DNA from: Astropecten irregularis
Taxonomy: Eukaryota > Echinodermata > Asteroidea > Paxillosida > Astropectinidae
Direction of reading: 5' to 3'
DNA length: 64,000 bases
Assembly (NCBI GenBank): GCA_963971285.1
Contig: OZ020250.1
Span: forward strand, 7,610,499 to 7,674,498
In this document: positions 60,501-64,000 of the stretch, one piece after another
How the letters are laid out: each line of letters opens with the position of its first letter
How positions within the stretch are numbered: the first letter of the stretch is position 1
Notes under the pieces: generated by a model
The model's database searches: none
Seen by the model: the letters and a program-made list of their open reading frames with translations, nothing else
Told to the model about the DNA's origin: nothing
Translations under genes and position numbers: made by a program

Positions 60501-63500
60501 AGAGCAAGAAAAAACGTACATAATTTTCATTTAACAAATTAATATCAATAATTTGTTGTCAAAATTAATTGGCGTATTCATTCTCAAGTCTGTATTTGTA
60601 TTTACCGGATTTATCCATGACCAGCTGCGCCCTCCATCGAGCCCCCTACGGGACCCTGTACCAGCATCTACGGTGAAACATTCAGTGACGAGACCCTCAA
60701 ACCCGGAGTCTGCTACCTGGCGACCAATAATCGGAATGGAGTATTCCTTGATGCTAGGACCTTCTGTCAGGGACTCGGAGACAACATAGGATGGGATGTC
60801 GCTGACATAGAAGATGCGGTGGAGAACCAGCTCATCCAAGATGCAATAACTGCACTGAGAAATGACGGCTTATTGTAAGTTGTGAACAAAAATGAGTTAG
60901 ATATTAATACAAAAATACGACATGGGATTAATTAATATAAGTCTTTAGTAGTGATTCGAAACAGTGAATATCGCACGAGCACTCTCCTCTGAGCTATCCA
61001 GCCCTGTGCTGTCGGTGTACCTAATGGTCAATTATCTTTGTTCGTGTGCCAGTCAGAATCCATGAAACCACTCGCATTCCGCACATTTCAATGATCATTG
61101 AAGATATGAGCAACATTACCAATGTTGCAACCTCAGATAAGGTCAATGGGAGATCCCTCTAAGAGGATGCTGCTTCTTAATCAATATAGTTAACAATGAA
61201 AAAGAGTGAACAAAGAAAATAAAACTTATTTCAGAGGTCGCTTATTCCGGAGTTCCGTTCCAATCATGTTTTTGTTTGTTCACTATTCATTTACTTACAA
61301 TTATCAGTTTCCCTTGTGGTTATTTGATAACAATGGTCAAACAGGAACTTGCTCCTCATTTAAAAGTGGTAAGAGCTATATGATCCTGATTCTTTCACCA
61401 AAGGTCACTTTTAGGCAAAGCCTTTCTTTGTGACGCATTGCTTGACCTCTGTGACCTCTGCTTCCGGTCAAAAAGGAAGTAGCTTGTCATTCAAAAGTTG
61501 TGATATTTCCAATCATGATTCTTTCGCAGGAAGTAAAATTTAGGCAATGTTTTTCTTTGTGACACAAACATGACCAAGTCTCTTGACTTAAGATTAAAGG
61601 TGAACTCTTCAAAAGTGTCTTTGTCTGTATAAAGTTATGATGATTTATTTGTTGTATATTATAATACAGAAAAGCCCTGTGTTCTGTTTTCAACAGACAC
61701 AACCTCTAGTTTTTGTTTTTCCAATGTTATCTTCCCAAACTTGTCAGCAGGACTTCTCGATGACAGTTACAATTACAGTTACATGACCTACAATTCTGAT
61801 ATTTACATAATGTTACTCAACGTGTAAATCTCAACAATGAATATAGTGTTGTGCAAAAATTACGTTCACTTCCGATGTTACTGGAAAATGAAGTTTGACT
61901 CAAAATCACTTAAAAAATATATATTGACAATGACATCGTACGGGCTGTACAGCGCCCTCTACGGTTGATTAAAGATATACAGTGATTACGTGCTCCCAAA
62001 GTGTACAATGGATTTCCACTAAATGTGGTTAGTGTGCAGCACCAGGGTATCTCCACATGTCTGTGAAGTTTCACAGCGGTGACGTCATTCAACCGGAAGT
62101 TATGCTCATTTGAAGATAAAATGACTTAATTTTTCAAGTACCATTTACTCGGTAATTGCATGACGTACATGAATGAAAATTGCAAAATATTTACATCCTA
62201 CGCAAATGACCTCTGTCATTTTTCAGTTGTTTGTGATGAACTAACTGGAAGTTATCGTCATCGCAATATTGCATATATTTAAATGAGACACATTTTGTAC
62301 AACACGTGTCCCACTGCAAAAATCACATTACATCTATTCCACACTATTAGTCAGTGCACGCATACAACAATCAGCGACTGCCATTGTCATTGTATAAGGG
62401 ACGATTTATCACGTGTGTAACATTTCCATTACGAAATGAGACCCAAACACCAAGTGGTTGTTCCCACAACCGCATGTCTAGTTTTAAATTGTGGACGTTA
62501 TTCGATTTCCAAGAATTCTTTATGAATAAAATGCTTTAGATTATTCGAATATACATTGAAGCTTCGTTCGAAAAACCTGCAAAACGAAGCACAGCGATAA
62601 TTGCGTCAACCAAAACGCTCTCCACATCGCAATTTGCATGAAATATATGAACCTGGCTTAATACGCCTTTAATGCAAAATCATGCATTAAATCCTGCGTT
62701 TATTGATATTTTAAACACTGTTTTTACAGGAGTGCTACAGGATTCTGGATCGGCCAGAATGACATGAAGACCGAGAATGTTTGGAGATATGCGAACGATA
62801 GCTCCAACAAGTGTAACAGCACAACGTATCTCAACTGGGTGTCGGGCCACACTAACGGGGGCCGTAGAGAAAACTGCGTAATATACAACTATAGGGTCGG
62901 CGGGGATTTCCTTGATGCATTCTGTGATAGCACCTATAACTACTTATGTAAAATTAAAATCACATCTGGTGAGTAACTTGGAGAAGTGGAACATGTTTGG
63001 CAGAAACGTTTCCAGTGGCAATTATTATTATTATTATTTTGTATGAATTTCATTTTGTTTACGTTTAATAAATTAACCTAACTTAATAATTTAAATATTT
63101 CTTGGGGAGTGTCAATCAGACAGGTTCCAAGACATTTCCGATAATAAGGACGTCATTCTAAATCATTTCTGGTGCCCACATTTTCCCTTGTCATCTTTGC
63201 GAAATAAAAAACCCTGACATAATATAATTTATTATTGTGATTCCAACTCAATTTATCGCTTCCCAACCTTGGCAATAATTACATTATACTCTAAGCGACC
63301 GAATTCCATAATGAAGTGGAAAATTAATAACTGCGAAGATATTTAGCACGTCATTCTCCCATTATTTGGGACTATTGATAGTATTGATAATCGTTGAATC
63401 TGTTAGTACTATAGATGTATAATTAGGGCCATGGAATATCACTTACCTATAAGTAGGCCTACTTAGTGATGTGCACATCTTTGTTTTGCAGAAGCAGCAG

Positions 63501-63536
63501 TATCATCTTGTCCCATAACCAAGGAGACACCTGATA
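24487..63536 (+). CDS. Lectin gene 2: signal peptide plus four CTLDs (3' end beyond window)
   Basis: Proposed exons: 24487-24580, 50137-50386, 51108-51343, 51454-51507, 52075-52276, 53342-53562, 54745-54810, 54941-55130, 55430-55650, 60625-60874, 62730-62968 and 63492-63536. Order: signal, CTLD B, linker, CTLD C, linker, CTLD D, CTLD E, linker, then more to the right. Every junction keeps frame (1-2-1 within each CTLD cassette, 1-1 for linkers). The TAG in C exon 2 would end the protein unless that cassette is skipped. The product is likely a secreted, multivalent lectin. Parts could belong to separate neighbouring genes, because the first intron is about 25.5 kb and no linker was found between D and E. 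Confidence 0.6.
24587..25249. other. Start of the large intron, nothing recognised
   Basis: AT-rich intronic sequence. No exon or repeat is supported. Confidence 0.45.
28137..28405. mobile_element. hAT-like element fragment, same family as 7769-8339
   Basis: Begins agtctggttttctgcccaaa and follows 7771-8035 closely to the caaaagtgcataatagg block, then stops. The right half and terminus are gone. Confidence 0.75.
28570..28928. mobile_element. TTAA-type MITE
   Basis: Parallels 35503-35875: tgattggtaaaggtcacaga, aaagaatggttttgctc, aacatttctgtttgggtatg. It ends ttgtacct before TTAA at 28929-28932. The left TTAA is blurred. An A-run near 28650 interrupts the similarity. Confidence 0.7.
29382..29613. 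mobile_element. Near-perfect palindromic MITE with TAA target duplication
   Basis: Termini agcccaccgcacactatacg and its complement. The arms match for about 85 bases on each side around a central spacer with cgactggccatcagagtg. The flanks are TAA at 29379-29381 and 29614-29616. The sister unit B at 33919-33935 reads cagtaatttaagtcacc without the insert, which proves the exact 232-base insertion and the three-base duplication. A PIF/Harbinger-like target. Confidence 0.9.
29884..30621 (+). mobile_element. Helitron-like non-autonomous element with five 128-base internal repeats
   Basis: The sequence is absent from the matching place in unit C (about 40535-40550). It starts tctaaatggctttttcgcgc and ends with a hairpin (gctgtttacaacagc) ten bases before CTAG at 30618-30621, followed by TTT. 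Internal direct repeats begin near 29985, 30110, 30238, 30366 and 30496. Each carries ttgacctctgtgacctc and acttccggtcaaacaggaag. A 3' hairpin, CTAG end and core tandem repeats are the layout of Helentron-related elements such as the bivalve Pearl and insect DINE-1 families. Confidence 0.75.
33294..33577 (-). mobile_element. Truncated copy of the gcgta-rich Harbinger-like MITE
   Basis: Starts after TTA with agcccctttcacatcgggcc and follows the reverse complement of 34954-35431 through repeated gcgta blocks to about 33577. It stops before the far terminus and abuts ccgataccagaaaatcgac. Confidence 0.75.
34371..34806. mobile_element. hAT-like non-autonomous element, second full-length copy
   Basis: Ends gtctggttccctgcccaac and the complement of ggtctgggaaccagacta, as in 7769-8339, with gacagtcaacgtaactatcc and gaagttggacggaaa shared. 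The sister site in unit C (about 40348-40372, ccatggacgcatgcaggg) is empty. The flanks ggacgcgt and ggacgtgc suggest an 8-base target duplication that has since drifted. Confidence 0.8.
34954..35431. mobile_element. gcgta-rich Harbinger-like MITE, complete
   Basis: Ends agcctctttcacacctggcg and the complement of gggtgtgaaaggggct, flanked by TAA (34951-34953, 35432-35434). The empty sister site in unit D reads ttccgcttaactctcac (41230-41246). The interior is a string of tacgcta/gcgta-type short repeats in opposite orientations in the two halves, so the whole element can fold. Confidence 0.88.
35503..35875. mobile_element. TTAA-flanked piggyBac-like MITE, complete
   Basis: TTAA at 35499-35502 and 35876-35879. 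Element ends aggtata and tacct. The sister units read cttaagatctcc (30779) and cttattaaagatctcc (41307) with no insert, which fixes the 373-base size and the four-base duplication. This is the reference copy for the pieces at 3277, 9621, 11601 and 28570. Confidence 0.88.
38956..39117. mobile_element. hAT-like G-rich MITE, right end missing
   Basis: Starts cagtggcgtcaccagacttt and parallels 59666-59820, with three long G runs and aacccaaatctcaaatgg (plus variants). The matching cgccactg end is absent. Confidence 0.75.
39247..39760. mobile_element. Harbinger-like MITE, 514 bases, TTA target duplication
   Basis: Inverted ends ggccgtgtccgaaacgactg and the complement of caatttcggacacggcc, flanked by TTA (39244-39246 and 39761-39763). 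The sister units read aagcttggtctgg (29157) and aagcttggtctag (33693) at this place, so the insertion is exact. The interior has tctagagctaggtctacgg-type blocks in inverted pairs. Same family as 18025-18157. Confidence 0.88.
41437..43928 (+). mobile_element. Composite Helitron-like insertion
   Basis: Interrupts the fourth tandem unit. Opens with two copies of ggtgttcgggttcaagccga, each a near-perfect palindrome, then tggctttttcgtgcacgcga, a 5' hairpin like those at 29889 and 43931. Related phrases occur twice inside: aaactgccgattttaaccaa near 41638 and aacagccgattttaacttgg near 43511. The 3' part has one core repeat (acttccggtcaa-like near 43748) and ends gctgttttcaacagc plus CTAG at 43925-43928. 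A long hairpin at 42980-43022 (cgtgggttttct and complement) lies inside. No helicase gene is recognised. Confidence 0.55.
43929..44463 (+). mobile_element. Helitron-like non-autonomous element, head-to-tail with the previous one
   Basis: Begins tggcttttccgtgttcaacg directly after the CTAG of the upstream element. It has a (TTC)n microsatellite at about 43977-44004, then core repeats starting near 44079, 44208 and 44338 (about 129-base period), and ends with hairpin gctgttttcaacagc and CTAG at 44460-44463. The order 5' hairpin, microsatellite, core repeats, 3' hairpin is that of Pearl/DINE-1-type Helentron relatives. Confidence 0.75.
44464..45899. other. Intronic, nothing recognised
   Basis: AT-rich to mixed sequence. 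No exon with CTLD, PAN or linker character and no repeat copy found. Confidence 0.45.
45900..48660 (-). mobile_element. Broken Ty3/Gypsy element, minus strand
   Basis: An old copy with many breaks. On the minus strand, parts recognised are a reverse-transcriptase region around 46800-47000 (PFG-type palm segment preceded by a VYWQVHLD-like stretch) and an integrase zinc-binding region around 46430-46540. Boundaries and LTRs are not resolved and the limits given are approximate. It sits in the large intron of gene 2 and is itself interrupted by a small hAT-like element. Family: Metaviridae. It is not functional. Confidence 0.65.
48080..48264. mobile_element. hAT-like MITE with caggggcggatccagg ends
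   Basis: Left caggggcggatccagg and right cctggacccgctcctg are inverted copies. Direct flanks ggtca occur at 48075-48079 and 48265-48269. This type of end (CAGGGGCGGATCC) is common in non-autonomous hAT elements of animals. It is inserted in the minus-strand Gypsy fossil and is therefore younger. Confidence 0.75.
48661..50136. other. End of the large intron; one tRNA-like head
   Basis: At 49684-49745 the minus strand reads ggttcgatcccggctcgggt with upstream A-box-like sequence, probably a SINE head related to 11135. Nothing else is recognised. The last 30 bases (cttcctcctaattgtcttcc and ttaatag) form the acceptor of the next exon. Confidence 0.45.
50137..50386 (+). CDS. CTLD B, exon 1
   Basis: Phase-1 acceptor after cttcccttaatag, donor gtaagt at 50387 in phase 2. 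The exon opens with ALPPNNDYHAVSC, then SDIHDQAFGN, LKPGVCYLAID, FLNARTFCQGLGDN and GWDVADIEDAVE. A nearer AG at 50173-50174 would drop the first cysteine and shift the phase, so the upstream site with its long pyrimidine tract is preferred. Compared with CTLD A and D the exon has about eleven extra N-terminal residues, which act as a built-in linker. E exon 1 is its closest relative. Confidence 0.85.
50590..50735 (-). repeat. tRNA-derived SINE, split head
   Basis: Minus strand: gggctggatagctcagttgg (A-box part, near 50602-50628) and ggtttcgaatcccgctcctg (B-box part, near 50692-50711), separated by a longer gap than in the other copies because of inserted sequence. Lies in the intron between CTLD B exons. 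Confidence 0.65.
50966..51055 (+). repeat. tRNA-derived SINE head
   Basis: gggctggatggctcagttgg, then tagagcgcctgcac, then ggttcgtatcccgctcc, followed by ttctttgttcacatttt. Same family as 4270-4445 in the opposite orientation. The B-box has one change from GGTTCGAATCC. Together with 50590-50735 it forms an inverted pair inside one intron. Confidence 0.7.
51108..51343 (+). CDS. CTLD B, exon 2
   Basis: Acceptor gtttgcttctgcag, donor gtatgt at 51344. Encodes EASYFWIGQNDMK, VNDSSNKCNRTVYLNW, ISGQPNGGRRENC, then FLDGCCDSNYNYLCKVKITSG. The sugar-site triplet is QPN, and the usual WND is replaced by FLD, so calcium-dependent binding is uncertain. Extra cysteines (NKC and CC) beyond the six canonical ones suggest an additional disulphide or pairing with another chain. 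A potential N-glycosylation site, NRT, follows the NKC. Confidence 0.92.
51454..51507 (+). CDS. Linker exon B-C, 18 residues
   Basis: Acceptor ggttttgtaacag, donor gtaagc, phase 1-1. Encodes ETVPSCPGFPPTPTDVYD, a proline/threonine-rich hinge with one cysteine. It keeps frame between CTLD B and CTLD C. Similar in style to 54745-54810 and 63492-63536. Confidence 0.7.
51757..51825. repeat. Long hairpin with flank matching the Penelope-like tail
   Basis: ctgacgcgtttctatcctag and ttgctaggatcgaaatgcgt plus cag are inverted copies (about 23 bases with few mismatches) around a 23-base loop. The sequence following the right arm (cctcctaattccaagcattt) matches that near the Penelope-like remnant at about 21380. 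It is probably a detached end of that retroelement family. Confidence 0.6.
52075..52276 (+). CDS. CTLD C, exon 1
   Basis: Acceptor gtttccttaccag, donor gtaagt, phases 1 to 2. Encodes DCRDILPSAFSN, VPGVCYASAI, FQAAVDFCRSIPGG and SWSVVDIEDAEEN. All three expected cysteines are present. The most diverged of the five CTLDs. Confidence 0.88.
52465..53165 (-). mobile_element. LINE 3' end (CR1/L2-like), minus strand
   Basis: On the minus strand 53150-52990 encodes RNNTAAAHIITNTCRSEHIT, then PALKKLHWLPVAQIIEFKIY and LLTYKSLTGLAPDYINDF, the C-terminal region of CR1/L2-type reverse transcriptases. After decayed sequence it reaches a 3' tail gcgcgttataaattaataat followed by attattatc, the short repeat tail of this group. 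It is heavily 5'-truncated and old, and it lies in the intron between the two CTLD C exons. Confidence 0.8.
53342..53562 (+). CDS. CTLD C, exon 2, with an in-frame TAG
   Basis: Acceptor caatgtacacgcag, donor gtgggt at 53563, phases 2 to 1. Encodes KNNDYWIGQNDRELEGDYRY, then TSSG, a TAG stop at 53415-53417, then CPVYLNWASGEPNGAG, SNCLFMG, HGAPCHGHFFTLCKLRT. Both sides of the stop are well-conserved CTLD in the same frame. EPN is the triplet linked to mannose-type binding, found only here among the five domains. The WND position is not conserved. Either this domain is dead, or the cassette is skipped, or the base is a polymorphism or error. Confidence 0.85.
53716..54540. repeat. Short duplicated segment and MITE pieces in intron
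   Basis: 53721-53755 (catgtaagatttgaggcttt, gcatggtg) recurs at 54091-54119 (gtaagacttgaagctatgca). 53820-53990 and 54360-54540 carry pieces of the 4823-5269-type MITE (gttcacacaggt, tcgcgattaaaatcgcgac, gtgaacgggcct). Near 54206 tttcgacgttccgaacagtg resembles 26158-26180, possibly Penelope-type tails. Confidence 0.5.
54745..54810 (+). CDS. Linker exon C-D, 22 residues
   Basis: Acceptor tatttggtttcag, donor gtaact, phase 1-1. Encodes DPEPTRDPMTRC followed by DGSTLPPEVT: hydrophilic, proline-rich, one cysteine. Keeps frame from CTLD C (or B, if C is skipped) into CTLD D. Confidence 0.65.
54941..55130 (+). CDS. CTLD D, exon 1
   Basis: Acceptor tttgtctttcag with a long pyrimidine tract, donor gtaagg, phases 1 to 2. 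Encodes ACSNLRKDAFGN, AKPGICYFLSD, WESAVEYCQGEGW and SLVDVEDATEN. Closest relative is 16210-16399 (CTLD A), with long identical DNA stretches such as ggtctctggtcgacgttgag, so the duplication is recent. Confidence 0.92.
55430..55650 (+). CDS. CTLD D, exon 2
   Basis: Acceptor ttacatccacag, donor gtcagg (weak). Encodes SSYYWVSQNDREVEGTWKYA, EVFLNWRVGQPNGR, ENCIGVDLTGKWSDLRC, FFICKKRI. Near copy of CTLD A exon 2, but the sugar triplet is QPN here and QPD there, and WSD replaces WKD. One base (A versus G) changes Asp to Asn at the binding site. Six-cysteine pattern complete. Confidence 0.92.
55651..56385. other. Intron, nothing recognised except a (CG)n run
   Basis: 56338-56353 is an alternating CG run of 16 bases, a potential Z-DNA former. 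No linker exon was found between CTLD D and E. Confidence 0.45.
56386..58030. mobile_element. Two tandem copies of an inverted-repeat element, the second with a nested insert
   Basis: Copy 1 (about 56386-57070) and copy 2 (about 57070-58030) share ends ccattgatctccat followed by atacactggataggac, and their complements, plus long internal identity (cgcttcctgtaaaaacgcgc, gggttgcgcatgcgctgatg, cacacacttaaacttattgt). The inner ends abut at 57048-57095 as a perfect hairpin. Copy 2 is interrupted at 57722-57998 by an element with tagacctttcttttg ends. A fragment of the same end occurs at 59603-59635. No transposase. Confidence 0.8.
57722..57998. mobile_element. Nested TIR element with tagacctttctttt ends
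   Basis: Left end tagacctttcttttgcaacg, right end the complement (aaaagaaaggtcta at 57985-57998). The host sequence gtgta/ttatggagatc continues on both sides, as in the intact junction at 57048-57062, so the insert is exact. Confidence 0.8.
58031..59592. other. Intron, nothing recognised
   Basis: Unique-looking sequence. A 33-codon cysteine-bearing frame at 58593-58694 ends near a good donor (gtaagt at 58691) but lacks a believable acceptor. Confidence 0.4.
59666..59858. mobile_element. hAT-like MITE, complete, 8-base target duplication
   Basis: Ends cagtggcgtcaccagac and ttggcgacgccactg are inverted. Flanking direct repeats ctatcacg at 59658-59665 and 59859-59866 are perfect. G- and C-runs fill the interior. 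Eight-base duplication and CAGTGGCG ends place it in the hAT superfamily. Perfect duplications suggest a recent insertion. A truncated relative is at 38956. Confidence 0.9.
59867..60624. other. Intron before CTLD E, nothing recognised
   Basis: Contains a short inverted repeat ttgctcttgacacg/tgtcaagagcaag near 60477-60509. No exon seen. Confidence 0.45.
60625..60874 (+). CDS. CTLD E, exon 1
   Basis: Acceptor ggatttatccatgaccag, donor gtaagt at 60875, phases 1 to 2. Encodes APSIEPPTGPCTSIYGETF, then LKPGVCYLATN, FLDARTFCQGLGDN, GWDVADIEDAVENQL. Strongly similar to B exon 1, including the built-in N-terminal linker, but the linker sequence itself differs and is proline-rich. Three cysteines in place. 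Confidence 0.87.
60985..61045 (-). repeat. tRNA-derived SINE remnant
   Basis: Minus strand gggctggatagctcagagga with the tail ctaatggtcaattatctttg (plus strand), matching the distal part of 4270-4445. Sits in the B/E-type intron at a place comparable to 50590, so it may predate the B/E duplication. Confidence 0.55.
61336..61709 (+). mobile_element. Helitron-like element, 5'-truncated, with two core repeats
   Basis: Starts inside a core repeat (ggtcaaacaggaac), has repeat starts near 61389 and 61518, and ends with ctgttttcaacag and CTAG at 61706-61709. Same family as 29884-30621 and 43929-44463. Confidence 0.65.
61710..62729. other. Intron; possible second Helitron-like end at 62478
   Basis: ggttgttcccacaacc forms a hairpin about eight bases before CTAG at 62478-62481 followed by TTTT, the same terminal layout as the Helitron-like copies but with a different sequence. 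The 5' limit is unknown. The last 20 bases give the acceptor of CTLD E exon 2. Confidence 0.4.
62730..62968 (+). CDS. CTLD E, exon 2
   Basis: Acceptor actgtttttacag, donor gtgagt at 62969, phases 2 to 1. Encodes SATGFWIGQNDMK, ANDSSNKCNSTTYLNW, VSGHTNGGRRENC, FLDAFCDSTYNYLCKIKITSG. Close copy of B exon 2, but the sugar triplet is HTN, which is not a known EPN/QPD-type motif, so canonical sugar binding is probably lost or altered. The NST after NKC keeps a potential N-glycosylation site. Confidence 0.92.
63018..63040. repeat. (ATT)n microsatellite
   Basis: attattattattattatttt in the intron after CTLD E. It could be the tail of a lost LINE copy, but no body is recognisable. Confidence 0.7.
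63492..63536 (+). CDS. Linker exon after CTLD E, 15 residues
   Basis: Acceptor ctttgttttgcag, donor gtaagt, phase 1-1. Encodes EAAVSSCPITKETPD, again with a single cysteine and a CP step like the B-C linker (SCPGF). It implies that another domain follows to the right of the window. Confidence 0.72.
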
Positions 63537-64000
63537 GTAAGTATTGCAACTCGTCAGCTGAAGAACAGATCGAATAAATCATATAATACAATCTATTATT
63601 GGTGCGTGCTTTGTCCGTGTAATACGAAATTTACACGCGAAACCAGCTAATGGAACGCTTTGCAGTTATTACGCGCCATTCTTGACAAGTTCAGGGTGTT
63701 GTGGCGAGATTTGGGTGTGTAATCATTTGTAATCATTGAGCGACAAAGCATGAATTACAATGTTCATACTTTGCATATATTTACCATCAGTGTTCAGGAA
63801 ATACACATCCTTCTCACAATAATTTTATTTCTTAAAAAAAATATCAATCTTTACGTTGTAATCGGTATCGCGTTCAACTTATCCGTGTTTGATGTGTGCC
63901 TGGTCTGCAGCTGCTGCTGCAGCAGTATATCAAAACAATAGAACCGGCCAGAGGCTTTCTAGGGCAGTGGTGGCTTACACATAACACTGGGGTAGACACG
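63537..64000. other. Intron to window end, nothing recognised
   Basis: No acceptor with CTLD sequence is reached before base 64000. Confidence 0.5.

Overview
The window looks like a piece of a marine invertebrate deuterostome genome. Introns are long and full of transposons, intron phases are conserved, secreted lectin genes are present, and short motifs such as taggcctac and acatgtac recur. An echinoderm or hemichordate-like animal fits best, with cephalochordate as an alternative. The species cannot be named from sequence alone.

Host genes. All recognisable host coding sequence is on the + strand and belongs to C-type lectin genes. Gene 1 (16210-18522, 5' end not found) has one C-type lectin-like domain (CTLD A) split over two exons, a 24-base micro-exon, and a terminal exon with a small cysteine-rich PAN/Apple-like domain and a stop codon. 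Gene 2 begins with a signal-peptide exon at 24487-24580. After an apparent 25.5-kb intron it resumes at 50137 and runs past the right edge: CTLD B, an 18-residue linker exon, CTLD C, a 22-residue linker exon, CTLD D, CTLD E, a 15-residue linker exon. Every CTLD is a pair of exons with phases 1 in, 2 inside and 1 out, and every linker is phase 1-1, so domains can be duplicated or skipped without shifting the frame. A and D are close paralogues, as are B and E. The sugar-site motif differs between domains (QPD, QPN, EPN, QPN, HTN). CTLD C has an in-frame TAG.

Region by region. 1-2.5 kb: 3' half of an apparently intact LINE. 2.5-11.5 kb: short inverted-repeat DNA elements, SINE pieces and unassigned DNA. 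11.6-15.8 kb: a three-level nest, in which a TTAA-type element is split by a fold-back element whose arms enclose a broken Gypsy element. 16-18.5 kb: lectin gene 1. 18.5-24.4 kb: a Penelope-like GIY-YIG remnant and LINE scraps. 24.5-50.1 kb: the large intron of gene 2. Most of it (25.2-41.4 kb) is a tandem array of three diverged non-coding units, interrupted by cleanly bounded elements whose empty sites survive in the sister units. It is followed by Helitron-like elements with 128-base internal repeats (41.4-44.5 kb) and a broken minus-strand Gypsy element (45.9-48.7 kb). 50.1-63.5 kb: lectin exons of gene 2 with LINE, SINE, hAT-like and duplicated inverted-repeat elements in the introns.

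The lectin parts would be secreted, disulphide-bonded proteins that bind sugars or other ligands outside the cell. I see no prokaryotic-type operons, no CRISPR array and no convincing stand-alone RNA gene. Exon boundaries are read by eye from splice consensus, phase and paralogue comparison, without transcript evidence.
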